NCBI GenBank assembly: GCA_964512305.1
Contig: CAZEIW010000127.1
Coordinates: forward strand, 1 to 27,069
Direction: 5' to 3'
DNA length: 27,069 nucleotides
DNA from: CAZEIW01 sp964512305
GTDB lineage: Bacteria > Pseudomonadota > Gammaproteobacteria > Burkholderiales > Burkholderiaceae_F
The stretch's first letter is position 1. Each line of letters starts with the position of its first letter. Shown in pieces: positions 16,946-23,741 of the stretch. The notes below the pieces were generated by a model. It was given only the letters and a program-made list of their open reading frames with translations. It was not told the DNA's origin and did no database searches. The position numbers and the translations under genes are program-made.

Positions 16946-18018
16946 TGCGCATGCCGATCAACGCGCGCTCGCTCGCCGCCGGCCTGTGGCTGGCCTTCGT
17001 CTTCGGGTTCACGCTCGAGGTTGCGGCGCGCCTCGAGGACTGGCACCGCTACGACGCGCCGCTGCTGGGAAGCTACGACTTCGATCGCCTGTTCCGCCTC
17101 ACCGACCAGGGCGTGCGGGGCGTGCCGCACGCGAGGTACATGCGCTGGAAGCTGAATGCGCTCGGCCTGCATGGGCCGGAGCTGCGGCCCGACGAGGGCC
17201 AGACGAGGATCGTCGTGTACGGGGCGTCGGAGTCGTTCGGAATCTACGAGGACGAGGGCCGCGAGTTCCCGCGCGCCCTCGAGAGCGATCTGAATTCCGC
17301 GTTTTCGGCGGCGCGATTCGAGGTCGTCAATGCGGGCATCCCGGGCATGCGCGTCGGATCCGGCACCCTTCTTCTCCGCGAGCTCGGGACGCAGCTGCAT
17401 CCTCGCGTCGCGGTGATCTACGCGACCCCAACTCACTACATCGGGGTCCGGCGCCCTTATTGCGGGCGGCCGCCCGGCTTCGCCGCTCCTGAAAGCGACG
17501 GCGGAACCCGCTTGCGGATCGTCGACAAGCTCAGGGAGACCGTCAAGCGGGTGCTGCCGCCCGAAGTGATGACCGAGGCGCGCAAGGCCTCGATCGCGTG
17601 GCAGGTCCGTCATTCGGCCGTGATCGATCGCGCCGCGTCGGAAAGCATCGCCGCGATGGAAGCGGACCTCGGGTGCGCGGTGCGCGCGGCGCGCGAAGCC
17701 GGGATGACGCCGATCCTCGTGACGCATGCGAACCGCTTCGGGCCGGTTGCCCGGCCCGGCGACGACATCTGGCTGACCGGCTGGCGCAACCAGTATCCGG
17801 AGATGCAGGAAGGCGGCTTCCTGGACCTCGAGAATCGCGCCAACGCGATCACCCGGGAGGTCGCGAATGCCGAGCGCGTGATGCTCGTCGATGCGGCGGA
17901 AGCGCTCGGCGGCAGGTCGGCGCTTTTCGCCGACCACGCCCATTTCAACAACGACGGGGCGGCGGCCATGGGAGCGCTGCTGGCTCCGGCGGTGCTGGCC
18001 GCATCGGGAGCGCGCTGA
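16945..18018 (+). CDS. SGNH/GDSL hydrolase-like protein, MBOAT partner
   Basis: A 357-aa protein with an N-terminal hydrophobic segment (about 9-28) that should anchor or export it, leaving the catalytic domain in the periplasm. SGNH blocks seen: VVYGASESFG (90-99) with Ser95 as probable nucleophile, where the usual GDS is GAS; VNAGIPGMRVGSG (128-140), the Gly block; and DHAHFNND (330-337) with the Asp330/His333 pair. The start ATG 16945 overlaps the MBOAT stop as TGATG; ATG 16951 is a possible alternative. By analogy with AlgJ/AlgX or PatB-type partners, it may take the acyl group from the MBOAT protein and transfer it to the polymer. It could instead be an esterase that removes groups. Confidence 0.87.
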   Translation: MRMPINARSLAAGLWLAFVFGFTLEVAARLEDWHRYDAPLLGSYDFDRLFRLTDQGVRGVPHARYMRWKLNALGLHGPELRPDEGQTRIVVYGASESFGIYEDEGREFPRALESDLNSAFSAARFEVVNAGIPGMRVGSGTLLLRELGTQLHPRVAVIYATPTHYIGVRRPYCGRPPGFAAPESDGGTRLRIVDKLRETVKRVLPPEVMTEARKASIAWQVRHSAVIDRAASESIAAMEADLGCAVRAAREAGMTPILVTHANRFGPVARPGDDIWLTGWRNQYPEMQEGGFLDLENRANAITREVANAERVMLVDAAEALGGRSALFADHAHFNNDGAAAMGALLAPAVLAASGAR

Positions 18019-18144
18019 CATGGAGTTCCCTGCTCGTGCCGCCCGCCGGTCAGGGCACTTCATCCCGATGTGCGCGAAGGTAAGATCTGGCCGCTCCGTC
18101 GCATTTGCCGCCGGACGCTTCGAAGTCGACGGGTGTTCTTCGCC

Positions 18145-18294
18145 ATGGCACCGATGAATCTCCCTACGTCCGCCGCAAGACGCGCGGCCGTACGCAAGCT
18201 GATCGCGTTGTTCGCCGGGTGTGCGTTCGGCTGGTGCACGCCATCCCGGGCGATGGCAAGCGGCGGCTGGGTGCTGCGCCCGGACGATCGATGA
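18145..18294 (+). CDS. Putative small secreted peptide, 49 aa, coupled to the GMC oxidoreductase gene
   Basis: I do not recognise this protein. The frame encodes a basic n-region containing an RR pair (residues 12-13), a hydrophobic core LIALFAGCAF (19-28) and an AMA-like cleavage site, followed by only about 11 residues ending in RPDDR. Its stop codon overlaps the start of the GMC gene as ATGA, the same coupling used by other real gene pairs here. A GTG at 18070 would give 74 aa, and an ATG at 18154 would give 46 aa. None has a good ribosome-binding site. It could be a genuine Tat or Sec-exported peptide, the degenerate remnant of a small subunit of the oxidoreductase, or a leader ORF that only couples translation. 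Confidence 0.45.
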   Translation: MAPMNLPTSAARRAAVRKLIALFAGCAFGWCTPSRAMASGGWVLRPDDR

Positions 18295-19739
18295 TCGTCG
18301 AGAGCCCGGAGCGCGGACGGGCGCTCTACGACGTCTGCGTGTTCGGTGCAGGCCCGGCGGGGATCACGGTGGCCCGCGCGCTCGATACGGGGCTGCGGGT
18401 CGCCCTGGTCGAGGCGGGCGGCGCTGAACCTTCCGCGGACTCGCAGGGTTTCTACGAGGGCCAGACCCTCGGCGACCCGCTCTACGATCTTTCGACGGCC
18501 CGCCTCAGGTGTTTCGGCGGCACGAGCGGGCACTGGTCGGGCTGGTGCCGCCCGCTCGACGACGTCGACTTCTCGGCGAAGGACGATCCGATCGAGGCCT
18601 GGCCGATGGGCAGGGCGCAGCTGGATCCCTTCCTCTCGGAGGCCTGCTCGATACTGGACGTCGCCAACACCTTTCCGCGCGCCGGTTTCGGCAAGTCCTT
18701 CGACGAGATCACGTTCCAGATCTCGCCGACGAGATTCCGCGACAAGTATTTCGAGGCGATCCGCGCGTCGTCGAACATCGATCTCATGCTCGACACCGCG
18801 CTGTTCTGTCTTTTCAAGCACGGCGCGGAGCGGATCTCCAGCGCAACGGTCAAGACGAAGTCGGGACGCACCGCGCAGATCAGGGCGCGCGTCTACGTGC
18901 TCGCCACCGGCGGCATCGAAAATTCGCGCCTGCTGCTGTTCTCGAACCAGGTCCACCACGGGCGGCTGTTCGGGCCTCTCCCCATCGGCCAGTACTGGAT
19001 GGAGCACCCGACGTTCGCGCTCGGCGACGCGCTGATCTGGGGCCGGTTCCCGGATGAAGTGCCGGTCCAGCGCGACACGCTCGACGGCCAGGTCGTGGTC
19101 GCCCCCCGCGCGGAATTTCTTCGCGCCGAGCGGATCGGCAACATCGGGCTGCGCCTGAACACCCTGAGCTACAGCAGTTCGAGCAAGCGGGAACTGCTCG
19201 GCTCGTTGCTTTCCCACGCCCCGAAGCTCGGCCGCCTGCTGCTGGACCGGGAGATCTCCATCGCGCACAAGGCATTGGTCGGGGCCTGGGAACAGCCACC
19301 CGAGAAGGAGAACGCGATCACGCTGACGAATCGGCAGGACGCGTTCGGGATGCCGCGCGTGAGGCTCGCGTGGCGCAAGGGCGAGCGCGTCTATCGGACT
19401 GCCCGCGTCGCCGCGCTGGCGCTCGCGGGCGAGATGGCTTCCAGCGACAGTGGCCGGCTGCGCATCGCCTCTTGGCTCCTCGACTCCTCTCCGTCTCCTG
19501 AGGACGACTGGATCGGCGGCCGGCACCACATGGGCGGGACCCGGATGGCAGTGTCACCCGCAGAGGGCGTGGTGGACGGCGATGCACGCGTCTTTGGTAC
19601 GAGCAACCTGTACATCGCCGGCTCGTCCGTGTTCCCCAGCAGCGGCCATGCCAATCCGACGCTCACGCTGGTGCAGCTGTCGTTGCGTCTTGCGAAACTG
19701 CTGAACAGCGAGCTCGGGCGCCTTGCACACGGCGTGTGA
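18291..19739 (+). CDS. GMC-family flavin oxidoreductase
   Basis: A 482-aa FAD-dependent alcohol or sugar oxidoreductase. The N-terminal dinucleotide motif is VFGAGPAGITVARA (17-30), followed by the acidic strand end VALVEAGG. The FAD-anchoring GGTSGHWSGW lies at 76-85, VLATGGIENSRLLL in the middle, and the C-terminal GMC substrate/active-site domain holds HHMGGTRM (412-419) and GSSVFPSSGHANPTLT (about 444-459), with His453 and Asn455 the likely catalytic pair. The start at 18291 overlaps the small upstream frame; the family N-terminus begins just after it. It has no signal peptide of its own. In this cluster it probably oxidises a sugar hydroxyl or a lipid-linked precursor, but the substrate is not readable. 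Confidence 0.9.
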   Translation: MIVESPERGRALYDVCVFGAGPAGITVARALDTGLRVALVEAGGAEPSADSQGFYEGQTLGDPLYDLSTARLRCFGGTSGHWSGWCRPLDDVDFSAKDDPIEAWPMGRAQLDPFLSEACSILDVANTFPRAGFGKSFDEITFQISPTRFRDKYFEAIRASSNIDLMLDTALFCLFKHGAERISSATVKTKSGRTAQIRARVYVLATGGIENSRLLLFSNQVHHGRLFGPLPIGQYWMEHPTFALGDALIWGRFPDEVPVQRDTLDGQVVVAPRAEFLRAERIGNIGLRLNTLSYSSSSKRELLGSLLSHAPKLGRLLLDREISIAHKALVGAWEQPPEKENAITLTNRQDAFGMPRVRLAWRKGERVYRTARVAALALAGEMASSDSGRLRIASWLLDSSPSPEDDWIGGRHHMGGTRMAVSPAEGVVDGDARVFGTSNLYIAGSSVFPSSGHANPTLTLVQLSLRLAKLLNSELGRLAHGV

Positions 19740-19792
19740 TACCGATCAACCGCCACGGAGCGCGAGCGGCTAGTCTTTCAACCGAAGCGGGT

Positions 19793-19807
19793 TTCGAATG
19801 ATTCGAA
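19793..19807. promoter_or_regulatory. 15-bp palindrome TTCGAAT-G-ATTCGAA upstream of the GT2 gene
   Basis: A perfect 7-bp inverted repeat around one central base lies between the GMC stop and the GT2 start. Part of it (TTCGAATGATT) recurs in the divergent control region on the opposite strand (12179-12189). Either an operator or a small stem-loop is possible. Confidence 0.4.
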
Positions 19808-19882
19808 GGGGGGTCTTGTGTCTTCATGGGTGTGCCTGACGCGTCCCGCGCCGGGCTCGAGTTGCGCCGGGGACCGATCGCG

Positions 19883-20989
19883 ATGAACGAGCATCTCGTC
19901 AGCGTCATCATCCCGACCTACAACCGGGCGTACTGCATCGAGCGCGCGATCGACAGCGCGGCGGCGCAGACGCATCGCGAGCTCGAGATCCTCGTCGTCG
20001 ACGACGGATCGACCGACGGTACCGACGAGCTGATCAGACGTCGCTATGCGGCCGATCCCCGCGTGCGATGCATCCGCCAGCCCAATAGCGGGGTCTCCGG
20101 CGCGCGCAACACCGGACTGCGCGCCGCACGGGGCGAGTACGTCGCGCTGCTCGACTCCGACGACAGCTGGAAGCCATGGAAGCTCGAACTTCAGCTGCGT
20201 TGCCTTTCCCGCGTCCCGCAAGCCGGCATGATCTGGACCGACATGGAGGCTTTCGACTCGAGCGGAAAGCTCGTCAGCGAACGGTATCTGCGCAGGATGT
20301 ATTCGGCTTACCGGTGGTTCACCGCGGAAACGCTCTTCACCGAATCGGCGCCGGCTGCCGCGCTTTGCCCTGATCTCGGCCCGGCCAAGGGCGCGACCCT
20401 GTACTGGGGCGACATCTTCTCTCCGATGGTGATGGGCAACCTGGTGCACACGTCGACCGTGCTGATACGGCGCTCGCGCCAGCAGGCGGTGGGCGGGTTC
20501 AACGAACAATTGAAATACTCGGGCGAGGACTACGAGTTCCACCTTCGCACCTGCCGCCAGGGGCCCGTGGCGTTCGTCGACGTCGCCAGCATCGAATACC
20601 GGGTCGGGGCGGACGACCAGCTCACGCACGACCGGCACGAAATCGACAATGCCCGCAACGTCGTGACCACTGTCGCGCCGGTGATCGAACTCGAGCGCGA
20701 CCGCATCAAGCTTCCGCCGGCGATGCTGGCGACCCGGCAGGCGGCGATCAACGCGCGCCTGGGCCGGGCCGAACTCGATGCCGGCGACCGGCGCGGCGCC
20801 CGGCGCCACCTGTTCGCCAGCCTTCGGCACCGTCCGGCGCAGCCGCGCGTGGCGGTCTTCTTCGGGTTCGCCTGCGCGCCCGGCTTCGCCTACCCGCTGG
20901 CCCGGCGTTTGGTGCGCGCCGTCAAGCGCCTTGCCGGCCTGAAAGGGCCGCACCACGCGTTCGCGAACGGGGCTCGGAGCCCGTCGTGA
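19883..20989 (+). CDS. Glycosyltransferase family 2
   Basis: A 368-aa GT-A inverting glycosyltransferase that would add one residue of the repeat unit. It begins almost directly with VSVIIPTYNRA (6-16), then LVVDDGSTDGT (37-47), the SGVSGARNTGL acceptor-side block (69-79) and the metal-binding DSDD (91-94). The C-terminal third contains a Trp/Arg-rich region and a short hydrophobic stretch near residues 318-334. The frame runs 19 codons further up to ATG 19826. ATG 19883 is preferred because the family core starts there and GGGGA lies about 10 nt upstream; an AGGGGGG run before 19826 keeps the longer form possible. Its stop overlaps the next start as TGATG. Confidence 0.9.
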   Translation: MNEHLVSVIIPTYNRAYCIERAIDSAAAQTHRELEILVVDDGSTDGTDELIRRRYAADPRVRCIRQPNSGVSGARNTGLRAARGEYVALLDSDDSWKPWKLELQLRCLSRVPQAGMIWTDMEAFDSSGKLVSERYLRRMYSAYRWFTAETLFTESAPAAALCPDLGPAKGATLYWGDIFSPMVMGNLVHTSTVLIRRSRQQAVGGFNEQLKYSGEDYEFHLRTCRQGPVAFVDVASIEYRVGADDQLTHDRHEIDNARNVVTTVAPVIELERDRIKLPPAMLATRQAAINARLGRAELDAGDRRGARRHLFASLRHRPAQPRVAVFFGFACAPGFAYPLARRLVRAVKRLAGLKGPHHAFANGARSPS

Positions 20990-22182
20990 TGCAGATCGAG
21001 CTGATCACGTCCGCGGACGGATTCGAGGCGCTGCGGGCCGACTGGGACGCTCTTCTCGCCGGCTGCGACCCGGTCAGTCCGTTTCTCACCTGGGACTGGC
21101 AGTTCCTCTGGTGGCGCCACTACGGCGGGGGACAGGCATTGCGGATCGTGGCCGCGCGCGACGACGGCCGTCTGGTCGGCGTGCTGCCCCTGTACGTGCA
21201 ACGGCTGCGCGCCTTGCGCGGTCTGCTGCCCTTGCGCGTGCTTCGGCCTGTCGGCACCGGCGGCGACACGACACCCGATTACCTCGATCCGCTCATGCTG
21301 CCGTCGCACTCGGACGTGCTGCCGAACGAGCTCGCGCGCTTCGTAGCCGAGTGCACCGGTCCCTGGGACGAGCTTCTGATGTCGGACCTGCGGGCACAGG
21401 GGCCACTGCGGGGGGCCCTGGAAGTTGCCTGCGCGGCGCGCGGCTGGCCCACCATGACTTCGAGGTCGGCCCAGATTTCGTACGTTTCCCTGCCGCCGAC
21501 ATGGGACGAGTACCTGCAGTCGGTCAGCCGCGAGCGCCGTTACAAGATCCGTTCGGCGCGCCGCAAGTTCGAGGAAGCGCCTGGCGCGCGGTTCTACGTC
21601 TGGAGCGACGGCGATCGTCTGGATGAGGCGATCGACCGCCTGGTCGAGCTGCACCACCTGCGCTGGAAGGACCGCGGCGAGCGCCACGCGTTCTCCTCCA
21701 ATGCATACAGGGATTTCCACCGCGCGCTGATGCACGCCTTCTGGCAGCGGGGCCGGCTGACGCTCTACTGCCTCGAGCTCGGCGGCCGTATCGCCATGAT
21801 GTTCTACTGCTATCGCCTGCGCGACGTCACCTATCATTTCCAGACCGGATTCGACCCCGCCATTTCCAGGCTCCGCCCGGGCCATGTCATGATGGGATAC
21901 CTGATCGAGCAGGCGATCGCGTCGGGCGATCGCGAATTCGACATGCTGCGCGGGCAATACGACTTCAAGGCGGACTATGCATCCGGCACGCGCGAGACGT
22001 ATTCGATCGCGGCGGCGCGGTCGAATCTCGCGCGGCTGGCCCGCCGTGCCCGCGTGGCGCGTGCCGGTGCGCTGGAGCTGAGGTCCAGGCTGGGCGCTGC
22101 CGTTGGCGCGCCAGCCGAAGCGGGGCCCCAACCCGCGGAGATGAGCGCGCACGGCCCGGGGGCTGCGCTGTGGCAGCCGTGA
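20989..22182 (+). CDS. GNAT-family acyltransferase, BcsL/CelD-like
   Basis: A 397-aa protein of the double-GNAT type found in cellulose and exopolysaccharide clusters. The N-terminal half has SPFLTWDWQFLWW (near residues 27-39) and the RLVGVLPLYV strand. The C-terminal half has RERRYKIRSARRKFEE (around 180-195), HHLRWKDRGE, IAMMFYCYRLRD and the terminal FDMLRGQYDFKADY block, which marks the acceptor/CoA region of this family. It probably transfers an acyl or aminoacyl group to a sugar or a lipid-linked intermediate; FemAB-type proteins, which share this fold, use aminoacyl-tRNA. The start ATG 20989 overlaps the GT2 stop. The last 40 residues are Ala/Gly/Pro-rich and poorly conserved in appearance. 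Confidence 0.85.
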   Translation: MQIELITSADGFEALRADWDALLAGCDPVSPFLTWDWQFLWWRHYGGGQALRIVAARDDGRLVGVLPLYVQRLRALRGLLPLRVLRPVGTGGDTTPDYLDPLMLPSHSDVLPNELARFVAECTGPWDELLMSDLRAQGPLRGALEVACAARGWPTMTSRSAQISYVSLPPTWDEYLQSVSRERRYKIRSARRKFEEAPGARFYVWSDGDRLDEAIDRLVELHHLRWKDRGERHAFSSNAYRDFHRALMHAFWQRGRLTLYCLELGGRIAMMFYCYRLRDVTYHFQTGFDPAISRLRPGHVMMGYLIEQAIASGDREFDMLRGQYDFKADYASGTRETYSIAAARSNLARLARRARVARAGALELRSRLGAAVGAPAEAGPQPAEMSAHGPGAALWQP

Positions 22183-23216
22183 CGCACAATCCCGGCATCG
22201 AGCTTCCAGTCGGCGCCGGCCAGCGCCGCTGGCTCGTCACCGGCGCCGCCGGCTTCATCGGCTCGCATCTGCTGGAGACGCTGCTGCGCCTGAACCAGCA
22301 GGTCGTCGGCCTGGACAACTTCGCCACCGGTCACCGTTCCAACCTGGAACAAGTGCAGGCGCTTGTCGGCCCGGCGGCCTGGGCGCGCCACCGCTTCATC
22401 GAAGGAGACGTCGCAGACCCGGCGACGTGCCAGGCCGCCTGCGCGGGCGTCGACCTCGTGCTGCACCAGGCCGCCCTGGGCTCGGTGCCGCGCTCGCTCG
22501 ACGATCCGCAGGCCACCCACCGCTCCAACGTGACGGGTTTCCTGAACCTGCTGGTCGCCGCGCGCGATGCGGGCGTGGCGCGCTTCGTTTACGCGGCGTC
22601 CAGTTCCACCTACGGCGACCACCCCGGCCTGCCCAAGGTCGAGGACACGATCGGCCGGCCACTGTCGCCGTATGCGGCAACCAAGCTCTTCAACGAGATC
22701 TATGCCGAGGTGTTCGGCCGCTGCTATGGCACGCCCACGATCGGGCTGCGCTACTTCAACGTGTTCGGCCCGCGCCAGGATCCCGATGGGCCGTACGCGG
22801 CGGTGATCCCGCGCTGGGCGGCCTCCATCATCGCCGGCGAGCCGTGCGTCATCAACGGCGACGGCGAGACTTCACGCGACTTCTGCTACGTCGCCAACGC
22901 GGTGCAGGCGAACCTGCGGGCGGCGCTGGTCGAGGATCCGGCGGCGATTGGACAGGTCTACAACGTCGCCGTGGGCGGCCGCACGACGCTCAACCAGCTG
23001 CACGCGCTGCTCGCGGCGGCGCTGCAGGGCTTGCGCCCCGGCCTGACCGTGGCGGCGCCGCGTCATGCGCCGTTTCGTGCCGGCGATGTGCGCCATTCGG
23101 AAGCCGACATCGGCAAAGCGCAGCGATTACTCGGGTACCGGCCCACCCACGACCTGGGGGCCGGTCTGCAGGAAGCGGCGCCGTGGTACCTGGCGCGCGC
23201 GCAATCGGCCGGCTAG
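22170..23216 (+). CDS. tviC: UDP-N-acetylhexosamine/uronate C4-epimerase (TviC/WbpP-like)
   Basis: A 348-aa extended short-chain dehydrogenase. It has the NAD motif TGAAGFIGS (24-32), LDNFATGHRSNL (48-59), HQAALGSVPRS (99-109), SSSTYGDHPGLPKVED (144-159) and the catalytic YAATK (Tyr168, Lys172). Then come GLRYFNVFGPRQDP and the NGDGETSRDFCYV block that is characteristic of WbpP and TviC rather than GalE. It interconverts the C4 configuration of UDP-GlcNAc/GalNAc or the corresponding uronates, and complements the TviB-like dehydrogenase 7 kb upstream. The start GTG 22170 is preferred: GGGGGC lies 6 nt before it. GTG 22179 would instead give a 4-nt overlap. It is the last gene of the plus-strand block; its TAG overlaps the stop of the convergent small gene as CTAG. 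Confidence 0.92.
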   Translation: MAAVTHNPGIELPVGAGQRRWLVTGAAGFIGSHLLETLLRLNQQVVGLDNFATGHRSNLEQVQALVGPAAWARHRFIEGDVADPATCQAACAGVDLVLHQAALGSVPRSLDDPQATHRSNVTGFLNLLVAARDAGVARFVYAASSSTYGDHPGLPKVEDTIGRPLSPYAATKLFNEIYAEVFGRCYGTPTIGLRYFNVFGPRQDPDGPYAAVIPRWAASIIAGEPCVINGDGETSRDFCYVANAVQANLRAALVEDPAAIGQVYNVAVGGRTTLNQLHALLAAALQGLRPGLTVAAPRHAPFRAGDVRHSEADIGKAQRLLGYRPTHDLGAGLQEAAPWYLARAQSAG

Positions 23217-23452
23217 TGCCAGGCCTCGAACTTGAAGGTCCGGCCGCAGCGGGTGCAGCACCAGACCGCGCTTTGATCCGGCTCGAGGATCGGCTTCGGC
23301 TCGAAATCGTGATCGCAGCTGTCGTCGCCGCCGCTGGCGCGCATCGAGTGCAGGCGATAGGCGCTGGAGTCGAGATGGATCTTGCGCGCGGGCGGCGGGC
23401 GCTTGTCGCCCGGAGTTCGTAGCTGGATCGTGCGTTGATTCGTCGTGTTCAT
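23213..23452 (-). CDS. Small zinc-ribbon-like protein, 79 aa
   Basis: I do not recognise the family. The reading frame is supported by a strong ribosome-binding site, AGGAGG 6 nt before the ATG (23459-23464). The C-terminal half has Cys46-x-His48 and Cys65-Cys66-x-x-Cys69-Gly, arranged like a zinc ribbon with a 16-residue spacer, then RTFKFEAWH at the end. The N-terminal half is polar and Arg/Pro-rich. There is no signal peptide or membrane helix, so it should be cytoplasmic. It converges on the epimerase gene with overlapping stops. A perfect TTGAT-N4-ATCAA box lies 49 nt upstream of the start, suggesting control by an FNR/CRP-family regulator. Confidence 0.7.
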   Translation of the reverse strand: MNTTNQRTIQLRTPGDKRPPPARKIHLDSSAYRLHSMRASGGDDSCDHDFEPKPILEPDQSAVWCCTRCGRTFKFEAWH

Positions 23453-23500
23453 GGGCCACCTCCTGCTACGTGGGCGTCGCTCCGTCCGGTTGCCATCCCA

Positions 23501-23514
23501 TTGATGCGGATCAA
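23501..23514. promoter_or_regulatory. Perfect FNR/ANR-type box TTGATGCGGATCAA
   Basis: This matches the FNR/ANR consensus TTGAT-N4-ATCAA at all ten fixed positions. Its centre is 56 nt before the start of the zinc-ribbon gene. No convincing -10 lies at the distance expected for class II activation on that strand. A sigma70-like pair (TTGCGG, 17 nt, CATAGT; complement of 23560-23588) would place the box about 45 nt downstream of its start point, fitting repression. No plus-strand gene follows it. Confidence 0.55.
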
Positions 23515-23575
23515 ACAACCTGCAAGACGGACTTGACAGCTCCCACGGAACATGGCCTCACTATGCGCCCACGAT

Positions 23576-23598
23576 TCCCGGCCCGCAACGGGATTTTT
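23576..23598 (+). terminator. Weak intrinsic-terminator-like hairpin
   Basis: TCCCG, an 8-nt loop and CGGGA are followed by TTTTT on the plus strand. The stem has only 5 bp, and it lies 360 nt past the plus-strand operon, so it may simply be a back-up stop for transcription running through the convergent gene. It may also be chance. Confidence 0.3.
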
Positions 23599-23741
23599 CT
23601 CAATGTCCGGGCGAAATAAGTCACACGCGGGGCCAGGCTGAGTTACCGCGCGATCGGAGTCCACGGTAGCGTTCTGCGGGTCCTCACCCCGGCTTTCAGG
23701 ATCCGATCGGGGTTGCTCCTACCCACCCCCACGGGACCGCC

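Noticed and set aside
15449..18063. Long minus-strand frames (415 and 396 codons) opposite the MBOAT and SGNH genes
   Set aside because: The plus strand carries clear MBOAT and SGNH motifs, while the minus-strand products are charged low-complexity sequence.
18060..19529. Minus-strand frame of 489 codons opposite the GMC gene
   Set aside because: The GMC motifs on the plus strand are complete; the antisense product resembles no family.
23533..23598. Small RNA between TTGACA and the T-tract hairpin
   Set aside because: There is no -10 at a proper distance, and the transcript would be only about 30 nt.
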